Part shown: positions 1 to 9,130 of the stretch, piece after piece
Position numbering within the stretch: position 1 is the stretch's first letter
Layout of the letters: each line of letters starts with the position of its first letter
Program-made: the position numbers and the translations under genes
DNA from: Roseomonas populi
Lineage (GTDB): Bacteria > Pseudomonadota > Alphaproteobacteria > Acetobacterales > Acetobacteraceae
Assembly: GCF_024594815.1 (NCBI RefSeq)
Contig: NZ_JANJOU010000019.1
Location: 62,001 to 126,000 of the forward strand
Reading direction: 5' to 3'
DNA length: 64,000 bases
Notes under the pieces: model-generated
Databases searched by the model: none
What the model was told of the DNA's origin: nothing
The model's input: only the letters and a program-made list of their open reading frames with translations

Positions 1-667
1 ATCTCGTTCATATCCACGGAGCGCATGGAGACGCGCTGGTTGAAACTCTCCATGTCGATCAGGCCGGGCTTGAAGATCGTCTCCACGCGCCCGCCGTGCT
101 GGTCGGTCTGGATCCAGTTGCGGGCGCGCAGGTCGCTCGCGTCGATGTCGGTCGCCAGGATCTCCACCCCGCGAGCGGCCAGGAAGCTCGGCAGCCACTC
201 CGCCCCCACAGCGAAGCCAAGGCCGCGCCGGCCCGGCATCATCATCCCCCGCTCATAGAGCGCCTGGAGGGCGTAGCAGTCCTCCCACACCTTGCGGTGG
301 TACAGGGGCACGAACCCGATCTGCCCGCACCAGTGGCGCAGCCAGTGGCTCTCGATATCCTCCTGCCGGCAGAGCCGCCCGCCGAATCCCGTGTCCACCG
401 GGTCCGGCGGCAGCGGTGCCTGGCGCCCCGCCACCCCGGATTCGTAGAGCTGGCTGGCGATGACGGAGCCCATCACCTTGGTGTTCCAGGCCGCCAGCTC
501 CGCATTGCGCTCGGCGGCCCCGGAGGCGAGATCCAGGGATTGCAGCTTGCCGAGGATCTGGCCCGGCGGGGTGCGGCTCAGGCCTTTGGCCAGGGAGCGG
601 AGACGACGGAGCAAGGGCACCTGGTTCCAGAAAGGGCGGGCTGCCCAGGCGGGCAGCCCCAGCCCAT
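1..667 (-). CDS. Class I SAM-dependent methyltransferase-like protein (partial, C-terminus outside window)
   Basis: The frame is open from an ATG at 667 leftwards to the window edge, giving at least 222 residues without a stop. It reads MGLGLPAWAARPFW at the start. Near residues 150-175 it has a motif-I-like stretch (GLGFAVGAEWLPSF followed by EILATDID), as in Rossmann-fold methyltransferases where the acidic residue after the second strand binds SAM. The preceding 140 residues are not recognisable. The gene lies 48 bases downstream of the Bug receptor on the same strand and may be the last gene of that run. The substrate is unknown; this N-terminal layout resembles methyltransferases found in glycan gene clusters, but that is inference. 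Confidence 0.7.
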
Positions 668-715
668 TACCTACCGATCATCCCCATCCGTGACCACCCC
701 CGGCGGGGTACCAAC

Positions 716-1711
716 TCAGCTGTCCAGCCGGATGCCCAGTTCCCGGATCAGCGGGCGCCACTCCCCGTTCTCCTTCGCCACGAAGGCCGCGAACTCGGCG
801 GGGGAGAAGTTGGCCCGCTCGATCCCCAGCGTCGTGAAGCGGGCGCTCATTTCCTCGGAGGCAATGGCGCGGGCCAACTCCGTGGAAAGGCGGGACACAA
901 CCGGCGCCGGCGTGCCAGTGGGCACGCAGATCCCCTGCCAGCCATAGGCGACCGCGGTCGGGTAGCCGAGCTCCCGCGCCGTCGGCACCTCCGGCGAGGT
1001 GGGGGAGCGCGCCTCGCTCAGCACGCAGAGCGCCTTCACCTTCCCGTCCCGGATGAAGGCCGTGCCGGTCGCGCAGTCGATCACCACGCTGTCCACCGTG
1101 CCGGCCAGCAGGTCCTGCATCGCAGCGGGGCCGCCGCGATAGGGAACATGGGTCGCATCGAACCCCGCGCGCCGCTTGAACATCTCCATCGCCAGGTGGT
1201 GCGGCGAGGCGACGGCCGGCGTGCCGTAGGTCGGGACCTTCGTCTTGGCCTCCGCGATGTAGCCCGCCAGGTCCCGAATCGGGCTGTCCGCCCTCACCAC
1301 CAGGAAAAGCGGGAAGCGCCCGATGAAGCCGACGCCCGAGAGGTCCTTGTCCGGGTCGTAGGGGAGCCGCGCGTAGAGAGCGGGGTTATAGACGAGGATG
1401 CCGTTATCGACATGCAGCAGCGTGTAGCCGTCCGGCGCGCTGCGGGAGACGGCCTCGCTCGCCACCACCGCTCCGCCGCCCGGCCGGTTCTCCACCACCA
1501 GGTTCTGGCCGAGCCGCGGCCCCATCTGCCCGGCGATCATCCGCCCGAACAGGTCGGAGGCGCCGCCCGGCGGATAGCCGATGATCAGGCGCAGGGGCCG
1601 GTCCGGCCAGGCCGCCTGCGCGTCCGCCCGCGTGGTGGCGAAGGCGGCCGCACCGAAGCCGAGAGCCCCGCGCGCGAGGGCCCTGCGGGTGATGATAGGC
1701 TGCGTCGGCAT
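716..1711 (-). CDS. Bug/TctC-family tripartite tricarboxylate transporter substrate-binding protein
   Basis: This is a periplasmic solute receptor of 331 residues. The leader has an arginine pair (ITRRALARG) and an alanine-rich core ending near ADAQA, suggesting Tat or Sec export. The mature part starts with WPDRPLRLIIGYPPGG, the signature of Bug proteins, and continues with the typical VVENRPGGG and VPYRGGPAAMQDLLAG segments that line the carboxylate pocket. I chose the ATG at 1711 because an upstream ATG (1789) would put 26 non-signal residues ahead of the leader. No TctA/TctB membrane genes are in the window, so it is an orphan receptor, as is common in Bug-rich genomes. The ligand cannot be read from sequence. 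Confidence 0.93.
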   Translation of the reverse strand: MPTQPIITRRALARGALGFGAAAFATTRADAQAAWPDRPLRLIIGYPPGGASDLFGRMIAGQMGPRLGQNLVVENRPGGGAVVASEAVSRSAPDGYTLLHVDNGILVYNPALYARLPYDPDKDLSGVGFIGRFPLFLVVRADSPIRDLAGYIAEAKTKVPTYGTPAVASPHHLAMEMFKRRAGFDATHVPYRGGPAAMQDLLAGTVDSVVIDCATGTAFIRDGKVKALCVLSEARSPTSPEVPTARELGYPTAVAYGWQGICVPTGTPAPVVSRLSTELARAIASEEMSARFTTLGIERANFSPAEFAAFVAKENGEWRPLIRELGIRLDS

Positions 1712-1834
1712 CGGAAAGTCCCCGGGAAGGCGGTCGGTCGGATCGGCGGCCATCATGCGGCAGCGGAACGGCCCCGCCAATTGGAGCAAGTCAAAGGATT
1801 CGGCCCGCCAGTCGGCGCCGCGCCCAATCCCGCA

Positions 1835-2764
1835 TCAGGGCAGCGGCAGGAATGCCCAGAGGATGAACAGCCACACCGGCAGCGTCACCACGGCCAACAC
1901 GTGCTGCATCGTCGTCATCGCCGCCATCAGCGGCGCATCCCCGCCCATCAGCCGCGCCATGACATAGGCGGTGGTGGCGGTGGGCTGGGCCATGAACACC
2001 GTGGCGATGGTCGCGGGCAGCGCCTCCAGCCCCAGCACGAGGCAGAGGGAAAGGGTCAGGGCCGGCATCAGCAGCAGCTTCAGCGCCGCCGTCGCGGCCT
2101 GCAGGGTGAAGCGGTCCCGGATCGCCTCCGCCCCCAGCGCGGCCCCGACCGCCAGAAGCCCGAGCGAGACGGAAGCCTGCCCCAGCGTGCGCGCCAGCGG
2201 CCCCAGCCCCGGCGGCAGCCCGCCCAGCGCCGCCAGCACGAACCCCGCCGCGCAGCCGAGGATCAGCGGGTTCAGCACCACCTGCCGCAGCACCCTCCAG
2301 GGATGCAGCCCCGATCCCGCTCCCCCCAGCGCGAAGGCGGGGGTGATGATCACCTGCACGCAGGGCACGATCAGCCCCACCGTCACCGCGGCCAGCCCTG
2401 TGCCCGGCGCCCCGAACACCGCGCCCGTGATGGCGAAACCCAGCAGGTTGTTGAACCGGATGCCGCCCTGCAGCACCGATGTCGCGGCCGGATGCGCCTG
2501 CCCGAAGGCGCGCGCCAGCAGCAGGGAAAGCCCCGTGCCGATCAGCAGCGCGAGCCACAGCGCCGCCGCCATGCCCCCGATCGGCAATTCCCCCAGCCGC
2601 ACGGAAGAGAGTGAGGAAGCGAGCAGGCAGGGCAGCAGCACCCAGAAGACGAGCTTCTCGATCCCCGCCCAGACCGCGTCGTCCATCAGCAACCCGCGCT
2701 TCAGCCAAGCGCCGAGCGCGATCAGCCCGAAGGCCGGCAGGAAGGCGTCGAGCCAAGGTCCCAA
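1835..2764 (-). CDS. AEC-family (auxin efflux carrier-like) transporter
   Basis: The product is a 309-residue integral membrane protein with about ten hydrophobic helices in two five-helix halves, matching the bacterial AEC/MdcF-type carriers that move small organic anions. Typical segments are VLQGGIRFNNLLGFAI in the first half and FMAQPTATTAYVMA in the second half, near the crossover region of the fold. It starts 18 bases after the GST stop and is followed by the Bug receptor 123 bases further on, so these three leftward genes may be co-transcribed. Secondary carrier and receptor could handle related carboxylates, but that link is inference. Confidence 0.85.
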   Translation of the reverse strand: MGPWLDAFLPAFGLIALGAWLKRGLLMDDAVWAGIEKLVFWVLLPCLLASSLSSVRLGELPIGGMAAALWLALLIGTGLSLLLARAFGQAHPAATSVLQGGIRFNNLLGFAITGAVFGAPGTGLAAVTVGLIVPCVQVIITPAFALGGAGSGLHPWRVLRQVVLNPLILGCAAGFVLAALGGLPPGLGPLARTLGQASVSLGLLAVGAALGAEAIRDRFTLQAATAALKLLLMPALTLSLCLVLGLEALPATIATVFMAQPTATTAYVMARLMGGDAPLMAAMTTMQHVLAVVTLPVWLFILWAFLPLP

Positions 2765-2782
2765 CTAGCGCGGGCCCGACAC

Positions 2783-3481
2783 TCAGGTCAGGTCCTCGGC
2801 AGGGACGTTCCGCGCAAGCCCGCCGAAAGCGTCCAGCAGCCGCCCGCGCCAGGCATGCACGGGGTCATCCTGCTTCAGCAGCGGAAAAGCGGAGACGCAG
2901 CGCGCCCATTGCAGCGGTCCGAAAGCGATGTAGTCCGCCGCCCCGGCCGTTGGGCCGGAAAGCCAGGGCCGCTCCCGCAGCACCATCCGCAGCGGGTGCA
3001 GGTCGCGCCGGAACGCCTCAACCGCGCCCTCCCGGTCCGCCGTCACCTCCGCCAGCGGCTTTCCAAACCGCGCCTCGCGGCTCCGCACGAAGTACGCCGC
3101 GTCCTCCGGCGCCAGGTGGCCGGGAATGTCGGAGACGACCAGCTTCACGATGCCCGGCACCATCACCGCGTCCGCCCAGGTGTTGACGAAGCGCGCCAGC
3201 GCCCGCCCCCCTTCCCCGCCGAACAGGCTCGGCGCCCCCGGCCAGTGATCCTCCAGGTATCCCAGGATGTGCCAGCTCTCATGGACCGTGCGCTCGCCAT
3301 GCCGCAGCACCGGCACCTTGTCCGTGCCCGCATCGGCGATGGCCGCCTTCTCCGTAAAGCGCCAGGGGCGGACCTCGTAGGGGATGCCCTTGTGCGCCAG
3401 CGCCATCTTCACCCGCCAGCAATAGGGGGAGAAGCGCCGCGCCGGGTCCGCGCCGCAGAGGTCATGGAGGATCACGTCCAT
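2783..3481 (-). CDS. Glutathione S-transferase family protein (LigE/FuA-like)
   Basis: This 232-residue protein opens with a thioredoxin-fold N-domain ([16 protein letters not shown], then [16 protein letters not shown], then [16 protein letters not shown]) and ends with a helical C-domain. The SPYCWR context, with a long loop before the first helix, resembles the LigE beta-etherase / fungal FuA subgroup rather than classical bacterial GSTs. It probably conjugates or cleaves a small electrophile with glutathione; the substrate is unknown. The ATG at 3481 is favoured because the N-domain begins there. The gene is divergent from glpK with only 64 bases between the two starts. Confidence 0.85.
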   Translation of the reverse strand: MDVILHDLCGADPARRFSPYCWRVKMALAHKGIPYEVRPWRFTEKAAIADAGTDKVPVLRHGERTVHESWHILGYLEDHWPGAPSLFGGEGGRALARFVNTWADAVMVPGIVKLVVSDIPGHLAPEDAAYFVRSREARFGKPLAEVTADREGAVEAFRRDLHPLRMVLRERPWLSGPTAGAADYIAFGPLQWARCVSAFPLLKQDDPVHAWRGRLLDAFGGLARNVPAEDLT

Positions 3482-3545
3482 GCCGCCTATCGTGCGCCCC
3501 GAATCGTCCCCGTGGAAGCGGAGGGACGGAAGCGGGAGGACAGGA

Positions 3546-5051
3546 ATGCCGGAAAGCCTTCTGGCGCTCGACCAGGGCACCACCTCAACCCGCGCCATCC
3601 TCTTCGACGCGGCGCTGACCCCGCGGGCCACGCACCAGATCGAGCTGCCCCAGCACTTCCCCCAGCCCGGCTGGGTGGAGCACGACCCGGAGCAGATCTT
3701 CGCGCATTCCGTGGAATGCCTCCGCGGTGCCCTGGCCCGCGCCGGCACGGCACCCGGCCGCGTGGCCGGCATCGGCATCACCAACCAGCGCGAGACCACC
3801 CTGGTCTGGGACCGCGCCACGGGCCGCCCCGTCCACAATGCCATCGTCTGGCAGGACCGCCGCAGCGCCCCGATCTGCGAGCGCCTGCGCGCCGCGGGGC
3901 TGGAGGCGCTGCTGACGCAGCGCACCGGCCTCCTCGCCGACCCCTACTTCTCCGCCACGAAGCTCATGTGGCTGCTGGAATCCATCCCCGGCCTGCGCGC
4001 CCGGGCGGAGAGCGGCGAGCTGGCCTTCGGCACGGTGGACAGCTTCCTCCTCCACCGCCTCACTGGCGGCCGCGTTCACGCGACGGACGCGACCAACGCC
4101 GCCCGCACCATGCTGCTGGATATCCGCCGCGGCGAGTGGGACGAGGAGATCCTGCGCGCCCTGGACATCCCCCGCGCCCTGCTGCCGGAGGTGCGGGACT
4201 GCGCCGCCGACTTCGGCACCACCGATCCCGCCCTGCTGGGCGCCGCCATCCCCATCCGCGGCATGGCCGGGGACCAGCAGGCCGCCACGCTGGGCCAGGC
4301 CTGCTTCCGCCCGGGCATGGTGAAATCCACCTACGGCACGGGCTGCTTCATGCTGCTGAACACGGGCGCCGCCCCCGTGCACTCCGGCCACCGGCTGCTG
4401 ACCACCATCGCCTGGCAGATCGGCGGCGCCCGCACCTACGCGCTGGAGGGCGCGATCTTCACCGCCGGCGCCGCCGTGCAATGGCTGCGCGACGGCCTCC
4501 GCATCATCGGCAGCGCCGCCGAGGCCGGAGAGTTGGCCGCGGGGGCCGATCCCGAATGCGGCGTGGTCATGGTCCCCGCCTTCACCGGCCTCGGCGCCCC
4601 TCACTGGGATGCCTCGGCGCGCGGCGCCATCCTCGGCCTCACACGCGGCGCCGGCGCCGCCGAGATCGCGCGCGCCGCATTGGAAAGCGTCGCCTGGCAG
4701 ACCCGCGACCTGCTGGACGCCATGCGCGCGGACTGGCCGGACATGGGCGACACCGTCCTGCGCGTGGATGGCGGCATGACCGCGAGCGACTGGACCATGC
4801 GCTTCCTGGCAGACGCCCTGCAGTGCCCCGTGGATGTTCCGGCGGTCGCGGAGACCACCGCCCTCGGCGCTGCCTACCTCGCCGGCGTCGCGGCCGGGCT
4901 GCTCCCGCCACCGGGCGACAGCGCGGAGCAGGAAGCAACCCACTGGCGCCGCCGCGTGCGCTTCGAACCGGCCATGCCGGCGGAGGAGGCGGACCGGCGC
5001 CACGCCGGCTGGCGGGATGCCGTGGGGCGGGTCCTGACGGGCCAGGGCTGA
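3546..5051 (+). CDS. glpK: Glycerol kinase
   Basis: GlpK phosphorylates glycerol with ATP to sn-glycerol 3-phosphate in the cytoplasm. The 501-residue product is full length for the FGGY family. It begins [17 protein letters not shown] (phosphate-binding motif 1), keeps the glycerol-pocket region [14 protein letters not shown], and has the [13 protein letters not shown] and [14 protein letters not shown] segments before the C-terminal ATPase domain ([11 protein letters not shown]). The start at 3546 follows a GGAGG site with a 5-base spacer; an ATG 66 bases upstream gives a non-conserved extension. No glpD or glpF is adjacent. Confidence 0.95.
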   Translation: MPESLLALDQGTTSTRAILFDAALTPRATHQIELPQHFPQPGWVEHDPEQIFAHSVECLRGALARAGTAPGRVAGIGITNQRETTLVWDRATGRPVHNAIVWQDRRSAPICERLRAAGLEALLTQRTGLLADPYFSATKLMWLLESIPGLRARAESGELAFGTVDSFLLHRLTGGRVHATDATNAARTMLLDIRRGEWDEEILRALDIPRALLPEVRDCAADFGTTDPALLGAAIPIRGMAGDQQAATLGQACFRPGMVKSTYGTGCFMLLNTGAAPVHSGHRLLTTIAWQIGGARTYALEGAIFTAGAAVQWLRDGLRIIGSAAEAGELAAGADPECGVVMVPAFTGLGAPHWDASARGAILGLTRGAGAAEIARAALESVAWQTRDLLDAMRADWPDMGDTVLRVDGGMTASDWTMRFLADALQCPVDVPAVAETTALGAAYLAGVAAGLLPPPGDSAEQEATHWRRRVRFEPAMPAEEADRRHAGWRDAVGRVLTGQG

Positions 5052-5061
5052 GGCGCGCGGA

Positions 5062-5481
5062 TCAACCCGCCGCCTTCACCCGCAGCACTGTCCCTTCCAC
5101 CGCCTCCACCCGCACCACCGCGCCCGCCGCGGGAACCGCGCCTTCCGCCCGGGCCGCCCAGTCACTGTCGCCCACGCGCACCCGCAGCCCGGGCCCCGCG
5201 GAGGGCAGGACCACCCCGTCCCGCCCCACCAGCCCGGATTCGGGCGTGTTCAGCCCGGAAGCCCCGCCCACACGCCGCCTCCGCAGCGCCAATGCAATCC
5301 CAGCCGCCAGCAGCACGGCAAAGACGACGACGGAGAGCGGGAAGCCCGGCTCCACCGCCAGCCCCAGAAGCCCCGTCCCCACCGCCGCGATCCCTGCCCA
5401 GAGCAGGAAGGCGCCGGGCAGGATCATCTCCGCGCCAAGCAGCAGCAGCCCCGCCAGGAGCCAGATCAACCAGGGCTCCAC
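5062..5481 (-). CDS. NfeD-family membrane protein
   Basis: This is a short NfeD protein (139 residues). Three hydrophobic helices in residues 1-65 (WLIWLLAGLLLLGAEMILPG and following) are joined to a C-terminal OB-fold segment (residues about 80-139, GLVGRDGVVLPSAG). Its first codons overlap the end of the SPFH gene by 16 bases. NfeD and SPFH/stomatin proteins are a conserved pair that assemble flotillin-like membrane microdomains, so the overlap supports both the call and co-translation. It converges on glpK with a 10-base gap. Confidence 0.9.
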   Translation of the reverse strand: MEPWLIWLLAGLLLLGAEMILPGAFLLWAGIAAVGTGLLGLAVEPGFPLSVVVFAVLLAAGIALALRRRRVGGASGLNTPESGLVGRDGVVLPSAGPGLRVRVGDSDWAARAEGAVPAAGAVVRVEAVEGTVLRVKAAG

Positions 5482-6482
5482 GGTCCCGCCCCCTGCGGCC
5501 CGGAGGGCGGCACCGAACCGGGCGGCGCCACCACGGGTGCCGCCGCCGGCGGCACGCCCCTGGCCGGAAGGGCGGCCGCCGCCCGGGCCGGCGCCGCCGC
5601 ACCGCCCGGCGCCGTGCGCAGCAGCTCCAGCGCTGCCGTCACGCCGCCGGCCAGCCCGGACGCCTCCATCGGCACCACCACCAGCCGCGATGTCGGGCTG
5701 GACGCGATCGCCTGGAACGCCCCCACATACTTCTCCGCCACGAAGTAGCGCAGCGCGTCCGCACCGGCGCCGGAAGCGACCTCCGCCACCATCCGCGCCG
5801 CCTCCGCCTCGGCCTGGCCCATCCGCTCCCGCGCCTCGGCGTCCCGGAAGGCCGCCTCGCGCCGCCCCTCAGCCTCCAGCACCAGCGCGGCCTTCGCGCC
5901 CTCCGCCTTCACCACCGTCGCCCGCCGCTCGCGCTCTGCCGTCATCTGCAGGTTCATCGCGCGGATCAGGTTCTCCGGCGGCTCGATCTTGCGGATCTCC
6001 ACGCGCGCCACCTTCACGCCCCAGGGGTCCGTCGCCCCGTCCAGGATCGCCAGCAGCGCGGAGTTGATCCGCTCGCGCGAGGACAGGGTCTGGTCCAGGT
6101 CCATCTCACCGATCACGGCGCGGATGTTCGTCATGGAGATCGCCGTCAGCGCCGCCTGCAGGTTCTGCACCTGGTAGGCTGCCTTCGCCGGGTCCATCAC
6201 GCGGTAGTAGACGATCCCGTCCACCGTCACCGTCGCGTTGTCCCGCGTGATCACGGACTGCTCGGGGATGTCGAGCACAACCTCCTGCACGTTCATCCGG
6301 CGCCCGATGCCGTCGATATAGGGGATGATGAAGTTCAGCCCGGGCTGCAGCAGCCGGGTGAAGCGCCCGAAGCGCTCCACCGTCCAAACCTCCCCCTGCG
6401 GCACGGTACGGATGCCCATGGCCGCCGTGACCACGGCCAGGACGAGCAGCAACGCGAAGACGACAACGCCCGCCGAAACCAT
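5466..6482 (-). CDS. SPFH/band 7 stomatin-like protein (QmcA type)
   Basis: The product has an N-terminal membrane anchor (VVVFALLLVLAVVTAAMG), the SPFH domain from about residue 24 (TVPQGEVWTVERFGRF, then LDIPEQSVITRDNATV and YYRVMDPAKAAYQV) and an alanine/glutamate-rich coiled coil (RATVVKAEGAKAALVLEAEG) that drives oligomerisation. The C-terminal 40 residues are Pro/Ala-rich and likely disordered. I prefer the ATG at 6482 because it is preceded by a GAAGAGGCGGG-like site, although an in-frame ATG at 6512 exists. It partners the overlapping NfeD gene. QmcA-like proteins sit in the inner membrane and organise or protect membrane protein complexes. Confidence 0.92.
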   Translation of the reverse strand: MVSAGVVVFALLLVLAVVTAAMGIRTVPQGEVWTVERFGRFTRLLQPGLNFIIPYIDGIGRRMNVQEVVLDIPEQSVITRDNATVTVDGIVYYRVMDPAKAAYQVQNLQAALTAISMTNIRAVIGEMDLDQTLSSRERINSALLAILDGATDPWGVKVARVEIRKIEPPENLIRAMNLQMTAERERRATVVKAEGAKAALVLEAEGRREAAFRDAEARERMGQAEAEAARMVAEVASGAGADALRYFVAEKYVGAFQAIASSPTSRLVVVPMEASGLAGGVTAALELLRTAPGGAAAPARAAAALPARGVPPAAAPVVAPPGSVPPSGPQGAGPWSPG

Positions 6483-6578
6483 CCCGCCTCTTCCCCTTCG
6501 ATTCGCGGCCACCCTAACGCGAATCGGCCGGGCGCGCGGCCCGGCCGTCCTGAAATCACCGTGGGCCGTGGCCCCGGC

Positions 6579-7331
6579 CTAGCCCATCAGCCCCCGGGTC
6601 AGCCCCGCCGCCGCATCGGCCACCAGCCCCTTCACCCGCTCCGCCTCTGGCCAGAGCCGCTCCGAGGCGCCGGAGATGGTCAGCGCCCCGCAGAGCGCCC
6701 CGCCCGGCTGGAACACCGGCGCGGAGACCGCCGCCGGATCCAGGTCCCGGCTGCCCTGCGTCGCCACCACCGGGTGCGCCCCCGGAACGGTGGCGGGTGC
6801 CGCCTCCGCCTCCTCGCCGAAGCCCGGATCCCAGGTCGCGAAGACCCGCCCCGTGGCGGCCCCGCCCAGCGGCATCATGTCCCCGGCCTGCACGGCCACG
6901 CGCAGCGTGCGCGGCGGCGCAGCGCGGTAGAGGCAGATCCGCCGCTCGTCATCCGTCTTTACCCAGAAGGCCGCGCCGTGCCCGGTCGCCTCCGTCAGCG
7001 ATTCGAGCACCGGCGGCACCAGCGCCTCCAGCCCCAGGCTGCGTGTGTAAAGCGACCCCCAGTGCAGCAGCATCGGCCCCGGGGACCAGGACCCGTCCGC
7101 GTTCCGCTTCACGCAGCAGTGCCGCTCCAGCGAGGCGAGCAGGCGCAGGATCGTGCTCTTGTACAGCCCCGTCCGCGCCGCCAGCACCCGCAGCGGCAGC
7201 GCCGTATCGCCGGGGCGGAAGGCACCCAGCACCGTCATCGCCCGCCCGACCGCGGCCACGCCGGAGGCGGTGGAGGGCGGGGAGAGCAGCCGCGCGCGGG
7301 GCAGCGCCGGACGCTCCATGGTACGCTCCAT
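6579..7331 (-). CDS. IclR-family transcriptional regulator
   Basis: About 250 residues comprise an N-terminal winged helix-turn-helix (VGRAMTVLGAF, then LPLRVLAARTGLYKSTILRL) and the C-terminal IclR effector domain (GHGAAFWVKTDDERRICLYR, then DMMPLGGAATGRVFA). IclR proteins bind palindromic sites near their own promoter and respond to small carboxylates or aromatic compounds. Two ATGs (7331 and 7319) are possible and the frame is open to 7496, so the start is uncertain. It is divergent from the RND efflux genes across about 360 bases; regulation of those genes by it is possible but not shown. Confidence 0.88.
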   Translation of the reverse strand: MERTMERPALPRARLLSPPSTASGVAAVGRAMTVLGAFRPGDTALPLRVLAARTGLYKSTILRLLASLERHCCVKRNADGSWSPGPMLLHWGSLYTRSLGLEALVPPVLESLTEATGHGAAFWVKTDDERRICLYRAAPPRTLRVAVQAGDMMPLGGAATGRVFATWDPGFGEEAEAAPATVPGAHPVVATQGSRDLDPAAVSAPVFQPGGALCGALTISGASERLWPEAERVKGLVADAAAGLTRGLMG

Positions 7332-7690
7332 GGGGCGTTCCGGTCCGATCCCCCGTCCCGCCTGGATCACCGGCGCGTCCGCCCGGACAGCGACGGTATC
7401 AACGGTCAGCACGTTGGGTTCCAAAGGCTTCAACTCCCTCAATGGCGCGGTCTCCCGCCCCTTCGGCTCTGCCTGCGGCACCGCCCCCCGGCGCACGGCC
7501 GGACTATCGACTATCGCAAGTTGGCCCGGGAAGGGTTTTGTACCGCGCGACAGAACGGAACCGGCGTTAAATGCGAAAGATTGTCAATCACACCTATGTT
7601 CCCGCCCTCGGTATGTCGCTTCGAAACTGAACTGGACGGTGCGGTTCAGAGAGCTTGCACAAACGTGAACCTTCCGCCACATGCCGCAAC
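7332..7690. other. Long intergenic control region between IclR and RND efflux genes
   Basis: These 359 bases separate divergent genes. The right half is clearly less GC-rich than its surroundings. It holds a 7-bp direct repeat (GACTATC at 7502-7508 and 7509-7515) and the inverted repeat at 7627-7649 listed separately. If IclR starts at its longest possible codon (7496) the gap shrinks to 194 bases. I see no convincing small gene or -35/-10 pair. Confidence 0.5.
7627..7649. promoter_or_regulatory. Candidate operator upstream of RND efflux operon
   Basis: A perfect inverted repeat CTGAAC-N11-GTTCAG lies 42 bases before the adaptor start codon, and a second imperfect half-site (CTGGAC, 7632-7637) lies inside it with 6-base spacing to the right arm. 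RND pump promoters are commonly repressed at such palindromes by TetR-type proteins, but no TetR gene is adjacent here; the divergent gene is IclR-type. Function is inferred from position and symmetry only. Confidence 0.4.
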
Positions 7691-9121
7691 ATGATGCGCC
7701 GCACCCCTCCCGCGCCCACCTCCCGGGACCGGGCCGCCCGAACCGCGCTGCTTCGTGCGGCGCCTCTGCTGGCGCTGCTCGCCAGCGCAACCCCGGCCCT
7801 GGCCCAGTTCGGGCCCCAGGGCCCGCCCGCCGTCGGCATCATGGAGGCCGCCCGCCGCCCGGTGACGGAGAGCACCGACTTCGTCGGCCGCGTCGAGGCG
7901 CTGGAGCACGTGGACATCATCGCCCGCGTCACCGGCTACCTCCAGGAACGCCTCTTCCAGGAAGGCCAGGAGGTAAAGAAGGGCGATCCCCTCTACAGGA
8001 TCGAGCGCCAGACCTTCGAGGCCGACCTCGCCCGCGCCCAGGCCACCGTTGCCTCCGCGGAAGCCGAGCTGGCCAATGCCCGCGTCTCCCTCTCCCGCGC
8101 GCAGGAACTCTCCCGCACCGGCGCCGGCACCCGCGTCTCGCTGGACAACGCGGTGGCGCAGGAGCGTACGGCGAATGCCCAGCTCCTCTCCGCCCGCGCC
8201 GCCGCCCGCGCGGCCGAGATCAACCTCGGCTACACCGAGATCACCTCCCCCATCGACGGCAAGATCGGCCGCACGAACCTGACGATCGGCAACGTCGTCG
8301 GCCCCAATGCAGGGGCGCTGGCCACCATCGTCAGCGTGGACCCGATGCGCGTCTCCTTCCCCATCTCCCAGCGCCAGGCGCTGGAGCTGCGGGACCGCTA
8401 CGCCGGCCGCGGCGGCGTGGACGCCGTGGTGATCCGCTTCCGCACGGTGGACGGGAAGACCTACCCTCAGCCCGGACGCATCGAGTTCATCGACAACCAG
8501 ATCAACCGCAACACGGACAGCATCCTCGTCCGCGCCCGCGTGCCCAACCCGCCGAACGGCCCCGGCGGCGACCGCCAGCTGATCGACGGCCAGTTCGTCA
8601 ACGTCTCGGTGGAGGGCGCGGAGCCCGTCCAGGCCATCACCATCCCCCGCGCCGCCGTGCTGCAGGATCAGCAGGGCACCTACGCCTTCATCGTGGATGC
8701 GGAGAACAAGGCGCAGCGCCGCAACCTCCGCCTGGGCCGCAGCACGCCGCAGACCGCGGTGATCGAGGAAGGCCTGAACCCCGGCGACAAGGTGATCGTC
8801 GAGGGCATCCAGCGCGTCCGCCCCGGCCAGGAGGTGAACGCCGCCCCGGCCGGCCCCGCGCCGGGCGCCCCCGCTCAAGGTCAGGGCGGCAGCGCCGCGC
8901 CGGCCGCCTCCGGCAGCACCCCCGCGGGCAACGCCGCGGCCGGCAACTCCCCCGCCAGCGCCGCACCGGGGCGCGCGAACCAGGGCACGACCCAGGGCGC
9001 GCCCGCCGGCGCCGGCGCTTCCCCGCCCGGCGCCCCGGCCGCTCCCAGCACCGGCCAGCCCGGCACCACCCAGCCCCAGGCCGCGAACCCGCCAGCCAAC
9101 CAGTCCGGCACCGCCCGGTAA
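7691..9121 (+). CDS. RND efflux periplasmic adaptor (membrane fusion) subunit
   Basis: This 476-residue protein has a signal peptide (leucine/alanine core LLRAAPLLALLASATPALA), a split lipoyl domain (VDIIARVTGYLQERLF, then GQEVKKGDPLYRIE), an alpha-helical hairpin rich in Ala/Glu/Arg, the returning lipoyl half (YTEITSPIDGKIGR) and beta-barrel plus membrane-proximal domains to about residue 385. Family members bridge the inner-membrane pump and an outer-membrane channel. Oddly, the last 90 or so residues are a low-complexity Ala/Pro/Gly/Gln tail. The pump gene follows after 9 bases. Two adjacent ATGs (7691, 7694) are possible starts. Confidence 0.93.
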   Translation: MMRRTPPAPTSRDRAARTALLRAAPLLALLASATPALAQFGPQGPPAVGIMEAARRPVTESTDFVGRVEALEHVDIIARVTGYLQERLFQEGQEVKKGDPLYRIERQTFEADLARAQATVASAEAELANARVSLSRAQELSRTGAGTRVSLDNAVAQERTANAQLLSARAAARAAEINLGYTEITSPIDGKIGRTNLTIGNVVGPNAGALATIVSVDPMRVSFPISQRQALELRDRYAGRGGVDAVVIRFRTVDGKTYPQPGRIEFIDNQINRNTDSILVRARVPNPPNGPGGDRQLIDGQFVNVSVEGAEPVQAITIPRAAVLQDQQGTYAFIVDAENKAQRRNLRLGRSTPQTAVIEEGLNPGDKVIVEGIQRVRPGQEVNAAPAGPAPGAPAQGQGGSAAPAASGSTPAGNAAAGNSPASAAPGRANQGTTQGAPAGAGASPPGAPAAPSTGQPGTTQPQAANPPANQSGTAR

Positions 9122-9130
9122 GGCGCCCCC

